A stretch of DNA of 64,000 nt from Bacillus gaemokensis (lineage in GTDB: Bacteria; Bacillota; Bacilli; Bacillales; Bacillaceae_G). The position numbers were made by a program, and so were the translations under genes. The notes under the pieces are model-generated. The model saw nothing but the letters and a program-made list of their open reading frames with translations. It did no database searches and was not told the origin of the DNA. The stretch lies in the NCBI RefSeq assembly GCF_001590835.1, contig NZ_LTAQ01000045.1, positions 162,586-226,585 of the forward strand, read 5' to 3'. Positions 47,189 through 58,016 of this stretch are shown one piece after another (the stretch's first letter is position 1; every line of letters starts with the position of its first letter).

Positions 47189-47232
47189 AGCAATACTCCT
47201 ATCTACGATTATTATAGATAAGAGTACTGCTC
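47189..47232 (-). terminator. inhA terminator
   Basis: AGCAATACTCCTATCT pairs with AGATAAGAGTACTGCT with few mismatches, 17 bp past the inhA stop. Confidence 0.7.
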
Positions 47233-47248
47233 TTAGTTTCACTTTATT

Positions 47249-49636
47249 CTATCGATGAATCCAAACTGCACCTGCAGATTTGTCTTCAGCTTGTCCTACT
47301 ACCTCGAACTTCAATCCTAATTTCGGTAGTTTACGTCCTGCATCTGGAATTGTACTGTTGATATACTGCTTAGAATCATCAAACTTCGCAACTCCTGGTA
47401 ATCCTTTATAATCAAAGATACCGCGAGTTGGGGAATCAACTTTCCATGCTGGTGTTTGATCAAATGAGAATGCAGCATCTGCAATTTGGTAACGCGTACT
47501 GCTCTTCACAGTTGGTTTTCCGTTTAATGTCCCTACAATTGCCTCTGGATGAGAATCTACTACTCCTAAGAATCCTTCACCTGGATGAACTCCTACCCAG
47601 TTATCTGTAAAGCTTTGATCTGCATACCATACAACCATTCCTGTATTAAACACTGGACCACGCGCATGTTTTAACGCAACGTCAGAACCAGCATAGTTTC
47701 TCCACTCTAAATAGTAGTTATGTTTCTTCTGTTCCAATCCATTAGATACAGTAAATCCTTTTAGTGTTAATGCTGGTTGGCCTTCTGCATCATCAGTGAA
47801 GACAACTTTACCATCTACAGTTAAGGATGCATTATCTAAAGCAAATCCTTTGTAAGCTACTGCAATATCTGTTACATACTCAAACTGTAGTTTTACTTTT
47901 TTCCCTTTGAATTGGCTTAAATCGTATGATTTATCAACCCACTTACCGTCAGTTGTATCTATACCATTTTTCACATCTTTTTCACCAATTCTATCAATAC
48001 GCACCTTCGTTCCATCTTCTGTAATCGCGTTTACATCAAGGAAATCATACTTCGCCTCAAGTTCATAGAATGTCTTGTAATCAAATTTAGCATTCTCAGC
48101 TTTCGTTAAATCAAATACTGGTGTCTCAAGTGTTGTATGAATGTCATTCCCTTTTGTACTGTAATAAAATTTCTTACCAAATGCAGATTCAATATTTTTG
48201 ATATCTTTGTCCGGCAAGTTAACGCGAACGATGCCTGGTCGTTGTGATTTTGTAACACTTTGGTCTAAATATGTTGCAGCACCGATTCCATTGCGAAGTT
48301 TATCATAATCTACTTCAACAATATTCGCCCAATTTCCACCCATATTCTTTTGGAAGAATTCTTTATTTTGTGGTGAGAAACTTGTTGGTTCTGTTCCTGC
48401 AATTTTTCCAGACCAGCTACCACCGCTCATAAGAGACCATGATTCTACTGGTTCACCTTGTCCTGTATACTTTGTGTCGTATTCATCTGGTAAACCTAAA
48501 TCATGACCATATTCATGTGCAAACACACCAACAGCTCCGTCTTCAGGCTCAATTGTATAATCGTACGCAGCCATCTTTCCTCCCCAATTAGGAACAGATG
48601 CTTTTGTTCCCTCAATTGGATATGGTTTTGATCCAAGTTTTGAACGATGAGACCAAATCGCATCATCTTTCAACTTACCGCCGCCAGCTTCTTGACCTAC
48701 ACCAGCATGTACAACCATTAAATGATCAATAATGCCATCTGGCTCATTTTTGTTTCCATCACCATTTTGATCATATTGATCGAATTGATCAAATTCTGCT
48801 AAGTTTATTCCTTTTGCTGCCGCTGCTTTTAACGCTTCTTTCACGAAATCACGTGGTCCTAAAGGCCCTTTGTTATCATGACCAGTTCCAGCATCTGCAC
48901 CATAATCTGAAGCTTTTCCTGGAACAGTCAACCATTCCGTTACAGTTCCATCAACTGTGTAACTACCACCTGATTGTTCCTCGTAATATTGTTTAAATGT
49001 ATTAATTTTAGAACCATCAAATAATGTAAATGGCTCATCGCCAAATAGCATTTTTTGATAATGCTCACGATTAAAATCTTTAGAATACATATATCCTGGT
49101 TCTTGATCAATATTATTATGTTTAAAATCGCTAAACTCTACGAGTAAAACAAGCACTTTATCTTTTCGAACAGCCCCATTATATTCTTCCGGCTTCGCTG
49201 GTGTAGTAGGAACTTTCCCGTTTAACTTGCTAGGATTGAGACCTGCCGCTGGTCCAGTTAATACTCCGTCCGCTGGCTTCTCTGCTTGTTCCTTTTCCTT
49301 CGTCTTTGCATCTTTTACTTTTTTCATAAAATCAGAAGCTTCTTGTGTAAGAGTATCTCCTGGTATAATTTCTTTTCCTGGGTTTTCACCTTTTTTCTTC
49401 TCTACATACTTTTCAACAGCTTTTGATGTTTCTGCTTGCGAAGCAGATTTATCAATTACTCCTCTTTCTTTCAGTGCATTCGCTAATCGCTCTTCTGGTA
49501 TTACATGCTCATCTACCGGTATAGATGGTAACACTTTTTCTTCTGCATACGCAGAAGAATTGCCGAACGCAAATGTACTACTTAATAGCGCTGTCGTCGC
49601 AAGTACTGCATACCCATTCAATCTTCTCTTTTTCAA
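47249..49636 (-). CDS. inhA: Immune inhibitor A-type M6 metalloprotease
   Basis: The likely start is TTG (49636) after GGGGAGGG; this gives a 795-residue pre-protein, typical for InhA. It has a signal peptide ([18 protein letters not shown]), a propeptide with [16 protein letters not shown], a catalytic domain with zinc motif [14 protein letters not shown] and the SLMSGGSW Met-turn, and a C-terminal MAM-like/VEG domain. InhA proteases cleave host antimicrobial peptides and matrix proteins. I see no PlcR box upstream. Which of the InhA1/2/3 paralogues it is cannot be decided here. Confidence 0.92.
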   Translation of the reverse strand: MKKRRLNGYAVLATTALLSSTFAFGNSSAYAEEKVLPSIPVDEHVIPEERLANALKERGVIDKSASQAETSKAVEKYVEKKKGENPGKEIIPGDTLTQEASDFMKKVKDAKTKEKEQAEKPADGVLTGPAAGLNPSKLNGKVPTTPAKPEEYNGAVRKDKVLVLLVEFSDFKHNNIDQEPGYMYSKDFNREHYQKMLFGDEPFTLFDGSKINTFKQYYEEQSGGSYTVDGTVTEWLTVPGKASDYGADAGTGHDNKGPLGPRDFVKEALKAAAAKGINLAEFDQFDQYDQNGDGNKNEPDGIIDHLMVVHAGVGQEAGGGKLKDDAIWSHRSKLGSKPYPIEGTKASVPNWGGKMAAYDYTIEPEDGAVGVFAHEYGHDLGLPDEYDTKYTGQGEPVESWSLMSGGSWSGKIAGTEPTSFSPQNKEFFQKNMGGNWANIVEVDYDKLRNGIGAATYLDQSVTKSQRPGIVRVNLPDKDIKNIESAFGKKFYYSTKGNDIHTTLETPVFDLTKAENAKFDYKTFYELEAKYDFLDVNAITEDGTKVRIDRIGEKDVKNGIDTTDGKWVDKSYDLSQFKGKKVKLQFEYVTDIAVAYKGFALDNASLTVDGKVVFTDDAEGQPALTLKGFTVSNGLEQKKHNYYLEWRNYAGSDVALKHARGPVFNTGMVVWYADQSFTDNWVGVHPGEGFLGVVDSHPEAIVGTLNGKPTVKSSTRYQIADAAFSFDQTPAWKVDSPTRGIFDYKGLPGVAKFDDSKQYINSTIPDAGRKLPKLGLKFEVVGQAEDKSAGAVWIHR

Positions 49637-49782
49637 TGCATTCCCTCCCCTTATTCTCAAAAAAAAAACAGATTTTTTTGTCAATAAACAAATAATATTG
49701 TTTGTTTATTAAATTTTCAATATATTTTAACAAACTGAATATACGAAAAGTTGAGAAATATTTTTCTGACAATTTCTCGTAC

Positions 49783-49816
49783 AAAAAAAGCTCTGCTATT
49801 TTTAGCAGAGCTTTTT
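49783..49816. terminator. Bidirectional terminator between inhA and phr
   Basis: AAAAAAGCTCTGCTA pairs with TAGCAGAGCTTTTT around TTTT. It follows the phr gene on the minus strand and blocks readthrough into inhA. Confidence 0.88.
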
Positions 49817-49944
49817 CAAACAACCTATTTTTAATTACGGAACAAAAAGCTATATTTTATATAAGGATATAAATCATTACATAATTTAAAACGTCGATAT
49901 AACAATAAAAGAGACCCCCTTTTTAGGAGCCCCTATTCTTTCAA

Positions 49945-50166
49945 TTAAAAATGATCCGCGTGACTTTCATTACTTACGATTCCACCAGTATCACCACGAG
50001 CTTCAGCAGGTGCAGGCGTGTCACCTATATTGTACGTTAAGTTAGGTCTTTGCGGCGCCCCAGTCTCTCCTATATTTAAGCTTTGATTTGTCAATGAGTT
50101 ATTGAATCCTAATAATAAAATACTTGCTAGCGTTATCCCCATTACAGTTACACGAACCTTTTTCAT
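49945..50166 (-). CDS. phr: Phr signalling-peptide precursor
   Basis: The 73-residue protein starts at an ATG sharing one base with the rap stop. A signal peptide (KVRVTVMGITLASILLLGF) is followed by a short exported tail that contains two related blocks, NIGETGAPQRP and NIGDTPAPAEA, and then ARGDTGG. Phr precursors are secreted, trimmed to 5-6 residues and re-imported by Opp to inhibit their Rap. The duplicated block suggests the active peptide may be encoded twice. The exact peptide is not certain. Confidence 0.82.
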   Translation of the reverse strand: MKKVRVTVMGITLASILLLGFNNSLTNQSLNIGETGAPQRPNLTYNIGDTPAPAEARGDTGGIVSNESHADHF

Positions 50167-51278
50167 TATTTCAACGCTCCTTTTTCTAATTCGTTTTTTT
50201 TAGCATTGTTACTCATGTAAAAATATTGACTTGCTTTAAGATGGTTATCTTCTTTATAAAATCTAATTGCTAAAATTTCAGTGTATTCTTGAATACAGTC
50301 CCATAGTTTTTCTTCTTCAAAGTAAGAAATCCCTTCTAAAATTACTTTTTCTAAAGTTAGTGTAGGAACTTTATTGTTCAATTCTCTTAGAATCGTAAAG
50401 CGATATTGAAATTCTTTTTTATTTAATTCTACACATATACTTAACCCTTTTTCAATTAGAGCATCCGCAAGTTGATATTCTCCTAGTTTATAATATTCGC
50501 GCGCTTCTACAAAAAGAGCTTTAAAAAGTTTAGGATTCTTCTTCGTCACTTCAGATGCATGACGAATTGCTAATTGTGAAAGATTTTGGTTAGCATATAA
50601 CGAACCTAAGTTATGCCGAACCATGAGAATATATTCTTCGTTATTTACTTTTTGGAAAATATTTATTGCTGTATTAAAGCTTTCTTCAGCAAGTTCATAA
50701 TTTTTTAAGTCCACACAACATAACCCAAAAGTATTTTCACATAATGCTATATGTATTTCATATCCTGGGTGTTTTGAAAATTCTTCTTTTGCTTTTCTAA
50801 TATATTCAATCGAAATAATCTGTTGATATATCTGATAATAAAAATTACCCATTCGATAGTTAAATTCAGCACGTTCTAAAGGATCTGGAATGTATTTTAA
50901 TAGCTGTTCAGCTTTTTCCAAATGTTCTTTCGCAGCATTATAATTTGACGTCGAAGTACAATGAACCCCTTTGAAAAAATGATAATAATAAGCTAAATAG
51001 TTATCAACTGGAGTGTCAAAAAATTCGATATTATCAAAACTATCATCTTTAATATTTAACCAATCTGCGAGCATTTTATAACGAAAATCTAACAGTGCAT
51101 AGTATAGCAATAAATTTTGATCTTGAAATTCTTCGTTTCCATTTTTCACCTTATTTATCATTTCATCAATATCATGTTTCAGGCTTGTTGCCTTTACAGT
51201 TTGTAGTGACAACATAGCCTGATACCAATCATTCAGAGGCTTTGTCATGTTTGTATTTGTAAATAATTCCGTATTCAT
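50166..51278 (-). CDS. rap: Rap-family TPR response-regulator phosphatase
   Basis: The 370-residue protein is the usual length for Rap. It has the N-terminal three-helix bundle (LNDWYQAMLSLQTVKATSLK, then LLLYYALLDFRYKMLADWL) and about six tetratricopeptide repeats (for example NYNAAKEHLEKAEQLL, NYELAEESFNTAINIF, EYQLADALIEKGLSI). Rap proteins dephosphorylate Spo0F or block ComA-type regulators, so this one probably influences sporulation timing. It starts behind GGGGGAAG and is coupled to the phr gene. Target residues cannot be judged by eye. Confidence 0.9.
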   Translation of the reverse strand: MNTELFTNTNMTKPLNDWYQAMLSLQTVKATSLKHDIDEMINKVKNGNEEFQDQNLLLYYALLDFRYKMLADWLNIKDDSFDNIEFFDTPVDNYLAYYYHFFKGVHCTSTSNYNAAKEHLEKAEQLLKYIPDPLERAEFNYRMGNFYYQIYQQIISIEYIRKAKEEFSKHPGYEIHIALCENTFGLCCVDLKNYELAEESFNTAINIFQKVNNEEYILMVRHNLGSLYANQNLSQLAIRHASEVTKKNPKLFKALFVEAREYYKLGEYQLADALIEKGLSICVELNKKEFQYRFTILRELNNKVPTLTLEKVILEGISYFEEEKLWDCIQEYTEILAIRFYKEDNHLKASQYFYMSNNAKKNELEKGALK

Positions 51279-51410
51279 TTAATCTTCCCCCTCACTCTGT
51301 CTTTAACCTTCTAAATATTACCATAATTCTACTAATTAAGAATAAAATCCCCCTATTAAAAACTTGAGAAATAAATTACAGCATATTATTAGATGATCAT
51401 AGAAGCAAAA

Positions 51411-51458
51411 AACTGCACCTCTAATTGTTAGACTGTGTCTAACAATTCGGGTGCAGTT
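51411..51458. repeat. Near-perfect palindrome, insertion-sequence-end-like
   Basis: AACTGCACC/GGTGCAGTT outer arms and AATTGTTAGAC/GTCTAACAATT inner arms flank TGT. The minus strand ends in TTTTTT, so it could act as a minus-strand terminator. GAACTGCACCC..GTTAGAC also resembles IS3-family termini, as if two element ends had collapsed together. Confidence 0.6.
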
Positions 51459-51570
51459 CAATTTCAGTCGGCTTTCTTTATTAAGATCCTTTCTTGAAGT
51501 AGCTATGTCCAATCATACTTTTTCTCTACTGAATAGCATGTACTAAAAAGAAAGGAGAATTAAAATAAGT

Positions 51571-52197
51571 ATGGCAGATTACTATTACGATAGTTGTCAT
51601 AAGTGCTATAGGAGAAAATCTCATCACCATCATTTTCATTGCCACCATCATCGCCAAACCTTGTCGTCAGGCCCCTTATTCCGAAGCGTGAACACTGACT
51701 TCATCCAAGTTTCCGTCCTTAACCAAACTGACGAACCACAAACTGTTACCGTATCCATAACCAATTGGCAAGATACTTGTGATGCGAATGAATTTCCTAA
51801 GTATGGCTATCTTTGCGGAGAACTCGTTAACGATTCGGATGAGGAAGTTCGACATGGTAACGGAAACGGCGACGATATCTACTATCCACCGGAGGGCGTA
51901 GATCCCGTTCTGACTCCGTTTACCTTTACGATTCCAGCGCGGCAATTATTCAACGTTCGAGCATGGCCAGGTGACCCTACTAGGCCCCAAGACCCTCATT
52001 ACGTAATTCGGGTGACGATACCGGTAGACCCTCTCGCCCCGACTGATCCCTTAGCACCAACCGACCCACATTCGCCCGTCACTGTAAACACATGGGGAAT
52101 CAGTGCTGCGGGTGTGATTCAAAGTGGGAATACGGTCCTTCATGGGCAGTTCTCTCGGAGTCCAGTTGACCCCGCTAGCCCAACCGACCCAACCTAA
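51571..52197 (+). CDS. GC-rich, His-rich protein of unknown function
   Basis: The 208-residue protein has an N-terminal metal-binding-like segment (CHKCYRRKSHHHHFHCHHHR, residues 9-28), then a beta-rich domain with FIQVSVLNQTDEPQTVTVSI and TFTIPARQLFNVRAW, and Pro-Asp repeats (DPLAPTDPLAPTDP) including a final SPVDPASPTDPT. There is no signal peptide. Its GC content (near 50%) is clearly above its neighbours (about 35%), which suggests recent acquisition. The repetitive acidic/proline tail and beta sandwich recall spore-surface proteins, but I do not recognise the family. Ribosome site AAAGGAGAA, with a longish 13-base gap. Confidence 0.7.
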   Translation: MADYYYDSCHKCYRRKSHHHHFHCHHHRQTLSSGPLFRSVNTDFIQVSVLNQTDEPQTVTVSITNWQDTCDANEFPKYGYLCGELVNDSDEEVRHGNGNGDDIYYPPEGVDPVLTPFTFTIPARQLFNVRAWPGDPTRPQDPHYVIRVTIPVDPLAPTDPLAPTDPHSPVTVNTWGISAAGVIQSGNTVLHGQFSRSPVDPASPTDPT

Positions 52198-52206
52198 GAA
52201 GAAAGT

Positions 52207-52240
52207 AAAACCGACTCCTATTACAGAGCCGGTTTATTTT
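52207..52240 (+). terminator. Terminator of the GC-rich gene
   Basis: AAAACCGACTC pairs with GAGCCGGTTTT around CTATTACA (one mismatch), followed by ATTTTATT. Confidence 0.8.
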
Positions 52241-52266
52241 ATTACTTCACATATACATAACCTATT

Positions 52267-53229
<963 letters not shown>

Positions 53230-53252
53230 TTAAGTACTTTTAGTATAGCACA

Positions 53253-56180
53253 TTACACCGTATTTTCTTTGTGATCACGTGTTAATTTTATAATCTGTTT
53301 TTCCGTAAATAATGATAATAGATGTGCATGACATGTAAAGAAAATCACTTGTCTATCTTTCGCAATTTCTTTTATTAACTCTATCGTTCGATTCGTTCGC
53401 AGTTCATCAAAATGCACAAAGCTATCATCAATAATAAATGGACAATCATGTTCAAATGTCCGCGCTAGGGCAAAACGCAATGATAAATACAACTGCTCTG
53501 CTGTCGCTTGACTTAGCTCATGACTATAAAAACGAATACCATCGCTCCGCTCTACAATAAACGGCTCTGTTTCTGATGGTGAAAATATTTTACTATACTG
53601 CCCGCCTGTTAAGTATACAAAATATTCTTCCGCTTTTTGCAAAATGCGAGGCAACTGCACTTCATGATAATATTGCTTCGTTTTTGTTAATACCATTTTT
53701 GCAGTCGCGTACGCAGCCCACTTTTTCACCTGTTCACGTACATGCGATTTTTTCATTTCCCATTCATGCAATAAATCACCGTATGTACTACCCTCTTCTA
53801 AGTTTGCAATTTCTACGCGGTACTCCGCAATTCGCTCGGTTAATTCCTTCTCTTGTGAAACGAAAGATCGTATACGCAATGATTCTTCCTTTAACTTTTC
53901 CTCATAGCCCTCTACTTGATAATGTTCCGCTAGCGATAAACTCATTAAACGCTGTTCTAACATATCAATCTGAGGTAACAATCGCTGCAGTTGCTTTTCA
54001 GCATCTTCAATTTCCGCCACTTGCTTGCCTGCTTCTAAAAACATTTCTTCATTATTAGCTCCTGCTATTTCCCACAGTGCATCCCTTTCTAATAAAAGTT
54101 GCTGCAGTTGATACTGTAATAATGATTGTTCCTCCTGCAACTCGCCAAGCTTTCCTAAAAGTTGCTGATGCAGTTGTCCCTTTTCTTTTTCCTTTTGAAT
54201 ACGATCACGAATCATATGCAGATTATCAAAATCTGTATCTTTCATAACATTCTCTAGTTTATGTTCAAACTGCGAAATCATTTCATATAATGCGCTTTTT
54301 CGCTCTATTCGTTTTCCTAGGTTACGGTACAATTGTTGCATTTTTTCAATGCGCTCAAATGCTGGTAATACGTGTGCATATGTATAAAAGCTTGGGAATT
54401 GATAGCGCGTATTATAGGCATCCACTTTCTCACCTACATGAAACGTATCCCGTTCCCATTCTTCATATGCCGAAACAACTTTATCATAAGCTCTTTCTAT
54501 TTGTTGTAGTTTATAAGATTCTCGCTCAAATAACTTTCGGATTTCTTCATCCTTTTCTAATTGATAACGAATTGACAGCGCCTCTTCACTTTGCCGTCCT
54601 CCTGCACTTTGCTTTAGTGCCAGTAGTTCTTCTTTTAAATTGTCAGTAGAAGAATCTCTATATAAGATAAGAGCAAGTACAATCCCAACAAATGCGATTA
54701 CACTAATAAATAGTAATGTACGATTATCTAAAAATAAACTCGTCAGTAAAATCCCCGTATTCAGTAGCAATAAAATATAGCAGATTGTTTGCCACCGCTT
54801 TTTCTTCTGCAGCGCTGCTTTCATTCCTTGCTCATATGTACCTTGGATTCTTTCCGCACCACTCCCTCTAAACATCGTATCTTGAACCGACTTTTCCTGC
54901 GCAACAAGTGCCTCGCGTTCTTCATCAGATAACATTTGCTTACGAATATGTCCTACATTCTCTTCTTGTTCCTCTAATTGCTCTTGCGCTGCTTTAAAAC
55001 GAGCGTCTAACTGCTCTTTCCGAGTTTCTAGCTCTCTCGCCTTTTGCACAGTTTGCGTAACCATTTCTTTTGTCCCAAGACTCGTATCAAATGAAAGAAC
55101 ATGTTCTTGTTCAAAAGTCGTACCAATTTGTTGCTGTAACTCTTCTATCTCTTCTTTCATATTTCCAATACTACTTGTAATATCACGCATTTCTTGACGT
55201 GCATTTTCATAAGACATATGCTGCATCCGAAGTTCTTCTACATAGCTCTCCTTTTGAAGAAGCTCTTCCTGTATTTCAAGTGAATCCACTTCAGATTGCA
55301 CCATCTCCATCCTTTTTTGGACTGCATCTAGTTGTATTTGGAGCGGTTCAATCTTTGCTTTTATCGTTTCATAACGCACTACACCTTGAACAGGAAAATG
55401 ATTCTTTTTCTCCTCTAACAATTTTTCATATGCACGTTTTTCAATTACAAGAGGCTCGAGTGAAGCCAATACTTCATAATCTTGTTTTCGCTTCTCTGCC
55501 ATCTCTTTCTCATTCCGTACATGAGTAAGCTTTTGTTCACTTTCCTTTAACTGCTTCACCTGTTTTTCATACGTGCCAATTTTCCCTTGCCACTCATTCA
55601 ACTTCTCCTGAAGCTTCTTGATTTCTTGAAGTGACACATTAATCTCCGGCTTACGACCATTCGGTTTAAAACGTTGATCCATTTCTTTTTCTAGCTTTTT
55701 ATCTAACTGTAGTAATGCATCACTTCCGACTGCACTTGCTGAAAATAGATAGTTCCCGATTTCTGCTTCACCAATATGATGAATATTTTGCAAACCGTGC
55801 ATATCAAATGAAAAGACAGAATCAAATAGACTTTCATTCATCCCGCTCAGCAAATCGTGTAATACCTCTTCACCGCCCGTTTTTCCATCTTCAAAATAAA
55901 CCGTCACTTCCCCAGCGGCCGTCTTCGGAAGGCGCTCAATTTTGAGACGGCCATACTGCTTACTCATAACAGTCATCGCCCCGCCATATTTCCCGCCTTC
56001 TTTCGGTTCATAACGCCGCTGCCCTCTCGTCGGAAAACCAAACAATATACTTTTCATAAACGAGCGAATGGTTGATTTTCCCGCTTCATTTTCACCATAC
56101 AATACAGTCAGCATCGAAAGGTCCATTTCCACATTTTCTAATTTTCCATAACCGTAAATATGGAGTTTCTCAATTCTCAT
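53253..56180 (-). CDS. yhaN: YhaN, SbcC/Rad50-like ATPase
   Basis: The 975-residue protein has Walker A in LYGENEAGKSTIRSF, long coiled-coil arms (about 170-480 and 560-850) broken by two central membrane helices (ICYILLLLNTGILLTSLFL and LLFISVIAFVGIVLALILY), and a C-terminal ABC signature plus Walker B near FIIDDSFVHFDE. With YhaO it forms an SbcCD-like nuclease pair, membrane-attached. An IS607-like element separates it from yhaO, replacing the tight coupling known in other bacilli. Its ribosome site (GGGAT) is weak. Confidence 0.9.
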   Translation of the reverse strand: MRIEKLHIYGYGKLENVEMDLSMLTVLYGENEAGKSTIRSFMKSILFGFPTRGQRRYEPKEGGKYGGAMTVMSKQYGRLKIERLPKTAAGEVTVYFEDGKTGGEEVLHDLLSGMNESLFDSVFSFDMHGLQNIHHIGEAEIGNYLFSASAVGSDALLQLDKKLEKEMDQRFKPNGRKPEINVSLQEIKKLQEKLNEWQGKIGTYEKQVKQLKESEQKLTHVRNEKEMAEKRKQDYEVLASLEPLVIEKRAYEKLLEEKKNHFPVQGVVRYETIKAKIEPLQIQLDAVQKRMEMVQSEVDSLEIQEELLQKESYVEELRMQHMSYENARQEMRDITSSIGNMKEEIEELQQQIGTTFEQEHVLSFDTSLGTKEMVTQTVQKARELETRKEQLDARFKAAQEQLEEQEENVGHIRKQMLSDEEREALVAQEKSVQDTMFRGSGAERIQGTYEQGMKAALQKKKRWQTICYILLLLNTGILLTSLFLDNRTLLFISVIAFVGIVLALILYRDSSTDNLKEELLALKQSAGGRQSEEALSIRYQLEKDEEIRKLFERESYKLQQIERAYDKVVSAYEEWERDTFHVGEKVDAYNTRYQFPSFYTYAHVLPAFERIEKMQQLYRNLGKRIERKSALYEMISQFEHKLENVMKDTDFDNLHMIRDRIQKEKEKGQLHQQLLGKLGELQEEQSLLQYQLQQLLLERDALWEIAGANNEEMFLEAGKQVAEIEDAEKQLQRLLPQIDMLEQRLMSLSLAEHYQVEGYEEKLKEESLRIRSFVSQEKELTERIAEYRVEIANLEEGSTYGDLLHEWEMKKSHVREQVKKWAAYATAKMVLTKTKQYYHEVQLPRILQKAEEYFVYLTGGQYSKIFSPSETEPFIVERSDGIRFYSHELSQATAEQLYLSLRFALARTFEHDCPFIIDDSFVHFDELRTNRTIELIKEIAKDRQVIFFTCHAHLLSLFTEKQIIKLTRDHKENTV

Positions 56181-56189
56181 TTTTTATCC

Positions 56190-56342
56190 CGTTGCCAAAA
56201 CCTTATAAAACTCTATAAAGTTTGTTTTGCTTCCTGCTTCTACGTGTCCGATTTTGCCGGGGCTACTTTCGTTTGGTATAACACTCCACAGGCGTAAATT
56301 CGGATACAACGAATCCTACATATTAGCAGTAACGTTTTGATG
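56190..56342 (-). ncRNA. Possible TnpB guide RNA (omega RNA) region
   Basis: Downstream of tnpB there are 150 non-coding bases before yhaN that belong at least in part to the element. In IS200/IS605 and IS607 elements the guide RNA spans the 3' end of tnpB and the element end. The short inverted words GTTTTGCTTCCTGCTTC...GGTATAACACTCC are present but I did not fold it. Its exact ends are unknown. Confidence 0.3.
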
Positions 56343-57461
56343 TTAACTTACTAATTCATATTGCGACAAGTTGATTGCTGCGTTTAAATCCCTGTCTATT
56401 TCATGACCACAAGTACATTGGTACATTCGATCAGACAGCTTTAAATCTTTTTTGATATTCCCACAACTTGAACACATTTTTGACAACGGAAACCACTTAT
56501 CAGCTTCTACAAATTCAATCCCATATTTCTCACATTTATATTGTAACTTCAGCTTGAAATCGTGTAACTTTTGCTGTGCAATTGCCTTTGATAAGTGTTT
56601 ATTCTTCATCATTCCTTTGATATTCAATGTTTCCATCACAACTCTGCAAGGCTTGATTTTCACGATTGCAGTTGTTGTTTGGTGAATATGGTTATTGCGA
56701 ATGTTTGCCAACCGTCGGTGTAGGTGTTGTATACGTTTTTCAAGTTTTATAATGTTGCTTGTTTTGACAAAACGGTTTCCCTCCTTATTCATTTCATATT
56801 TGCGAGAAACTTGCCGCTGTAACTTACGAAGGCGTTTCTCTGCCTGTTTTATAACTTTTGTTTTGTTAATGTTTTTAAACGTCATTCTATTCGAACAAAC
56901 CGCAAGTTCTTTTACACCAACATCTATTCCAATACACTCATTTGTTAGTTTATATTGAGAACATTCTTGTTCAATCCCTATACACAAGTACCAATACTTC
57001 CCGTCAAAATTAACACGTGGGTTTGTGTACTTATCAACTATTGGAATGAGTTCAGATGTTTTTATCCATCCTACTTTTTCAATGAGAACATAATTCTTTT
57101 TTACTTTTAGTTTGACATTATCATTATAGAAAGATGGTTTAGAGCGTTTGCGACTCTTGAATCGTGGTCTGTCAGCTAATCCCTTGAAGAATCGTTTATA
57201 CGCCTCACATAAATCCTTAATCGCTTGTTTCGTAATATTATTGGATACACCGTATAACCAAGCATATTCTTCTGTTTGTTTCATTTGTGTCAACTCTTTT
57301 CGAAGAACACCATCAGTGATGAACTTTCCACCTTGTTTATAATTCTCTTCTTGTTTAGCTAACGCCCAGTTATATGCCCATCGAGCTGTTCCAACGGATT
57401 TCCATGGTTGTTTCTCTTGCTCTAAAGTCGGTTTAAGAGAAACTCTCCTCGCTAATATCAC
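56343..57461 (-). CDS. tnpB: RNA-guided nuclease-type transposon protein TnpB
   Basis: A GTG start at 57461 follows AAGGAG. The 372-residue protein has the OrfB helix-turn-helix start (ARRVSLKPTLEQEKQPWKSV), a RuvC-like core with aspartate in CIGIDVGVKELAV, glutamate in VVMETLNIKGMMKN, and aspartate in EIDRDLNAAINLS, plus the zinc ribbon CSSCGNIKK...CTCGH. All catalytic residues are present. It may cleave DNA guided by an RNA from the element's end and bias its retention. Confidence 0.9.
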   Translation of the reverse strand: MILARRVSLKPTLEQEKQPWKSVGTARWAYNWALAKQEENYKQGGKFITDGVLRKELTQMKQTEEYAWLYGVSNNITKQAIKDLCEAYKRFFKGLADRPRFKSRKRSKPSFYNDNVKLKVKKNYVLIEKVGWIKTSELIPIVDKYTNPRVNFDGKYWYLCIGIEQECSQYKLTNECIGIDVGVKELAVCSNRMTFKNINKTKVIKQAEKRLRKLQRQVSRKYEMNKEGNRFVKTSNIIKLEKRIQHLHRRLANIRNNHIHQTTTAIVKIKPCRVVMETLNIKGMMKNKHLSKAIAQQKLHDFKLKLQYKCEKYGIEFVEADKWFPLSKMCSSCGNIKKDLKLSDRMYQCTCGHEIDRDLNAAINLSQYELVS

Positions 57462-57540
57462 TGTCCACCAACTCCTTAATCACCTTCTTAACTTCATTTG
57501 CCCTTTTTTATTGAAGTCTACAACTGAACATAGTGACAAT

Positions 57541-58016
57541 TTAGATTAAATCTTCAACTAACTCCTGTTCCTCGGTCTTTTCAGTAGCGCCTATTATTTC
57601 TATCGTGTTTCCAAACTTAGAACAAAGGTTTTCTATCAGCTCAAATCCAAACCGAATCAACCTGTCTTTATACAGAATAACTACCTTTTCTACTTCTGAA
57701 TTTGTAATCCTATCGAGTAATTGATTTAATTCCTTGTTATGATAGCTAATCCCGCTACCTATATCTGTGATAATTTCAAATCGATAACCCTTAGCAAACA
57801 TATATGTTCTTAATATTATCAATCTGCCTATCTAAGTCACCTTTTTTAAGTTATATTTCATTTTTAATTCCTAAAAAGTGATTAAGCTGTTCTTGAGAGT
57901 ACCACTTTTAGTTACGTGATGAGGCTTGAAATCCCCTTCTTTATCCCAGTTCCGTAGCGTTTATGTGTTTTTTTTACTATCGAATCAGCAAATTTACCAA
58001 TCGTGTAATATTTCAT
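57541..58016 (-). pseudogene. tnpA: IS607-type serine recombinase TnpA (frameshifted)
   Basis: It opens well (GGAGGGGTGGTATAG then MKYYTIGKFADS) but the MerR-like helix-turn-helix continues in other frames as TLRNWDKEGDFKPHHVTKSG and SQEQLNHFLGIKN. The catalytic-domain remainder is an open frame from about 57822 (GYRFEIITDIGSGISYHNKE, then KVVILYKDRLIRFGFELIEN). At least three frame changes and stop codons lie between. The catalytic serine region is lost or scrambled. Non-functional. Confidence 0.8.

Noticed and set aside
48814-49712. Plus-strand frames opposite inhA
   Set aside because: They are antisense shadows of the protease gene with no ribosome site.
47249-50000. PlcR box upstream of inhA
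   Set aside because: I looked for TATGNA-N4-TNCATA before inhA and found no acceptable match.
53576-54058. 160-codon plus-strand frame opposite yhaN
   Set aside because: It lies fully antisense to a well-supported gene and lacks a start context.
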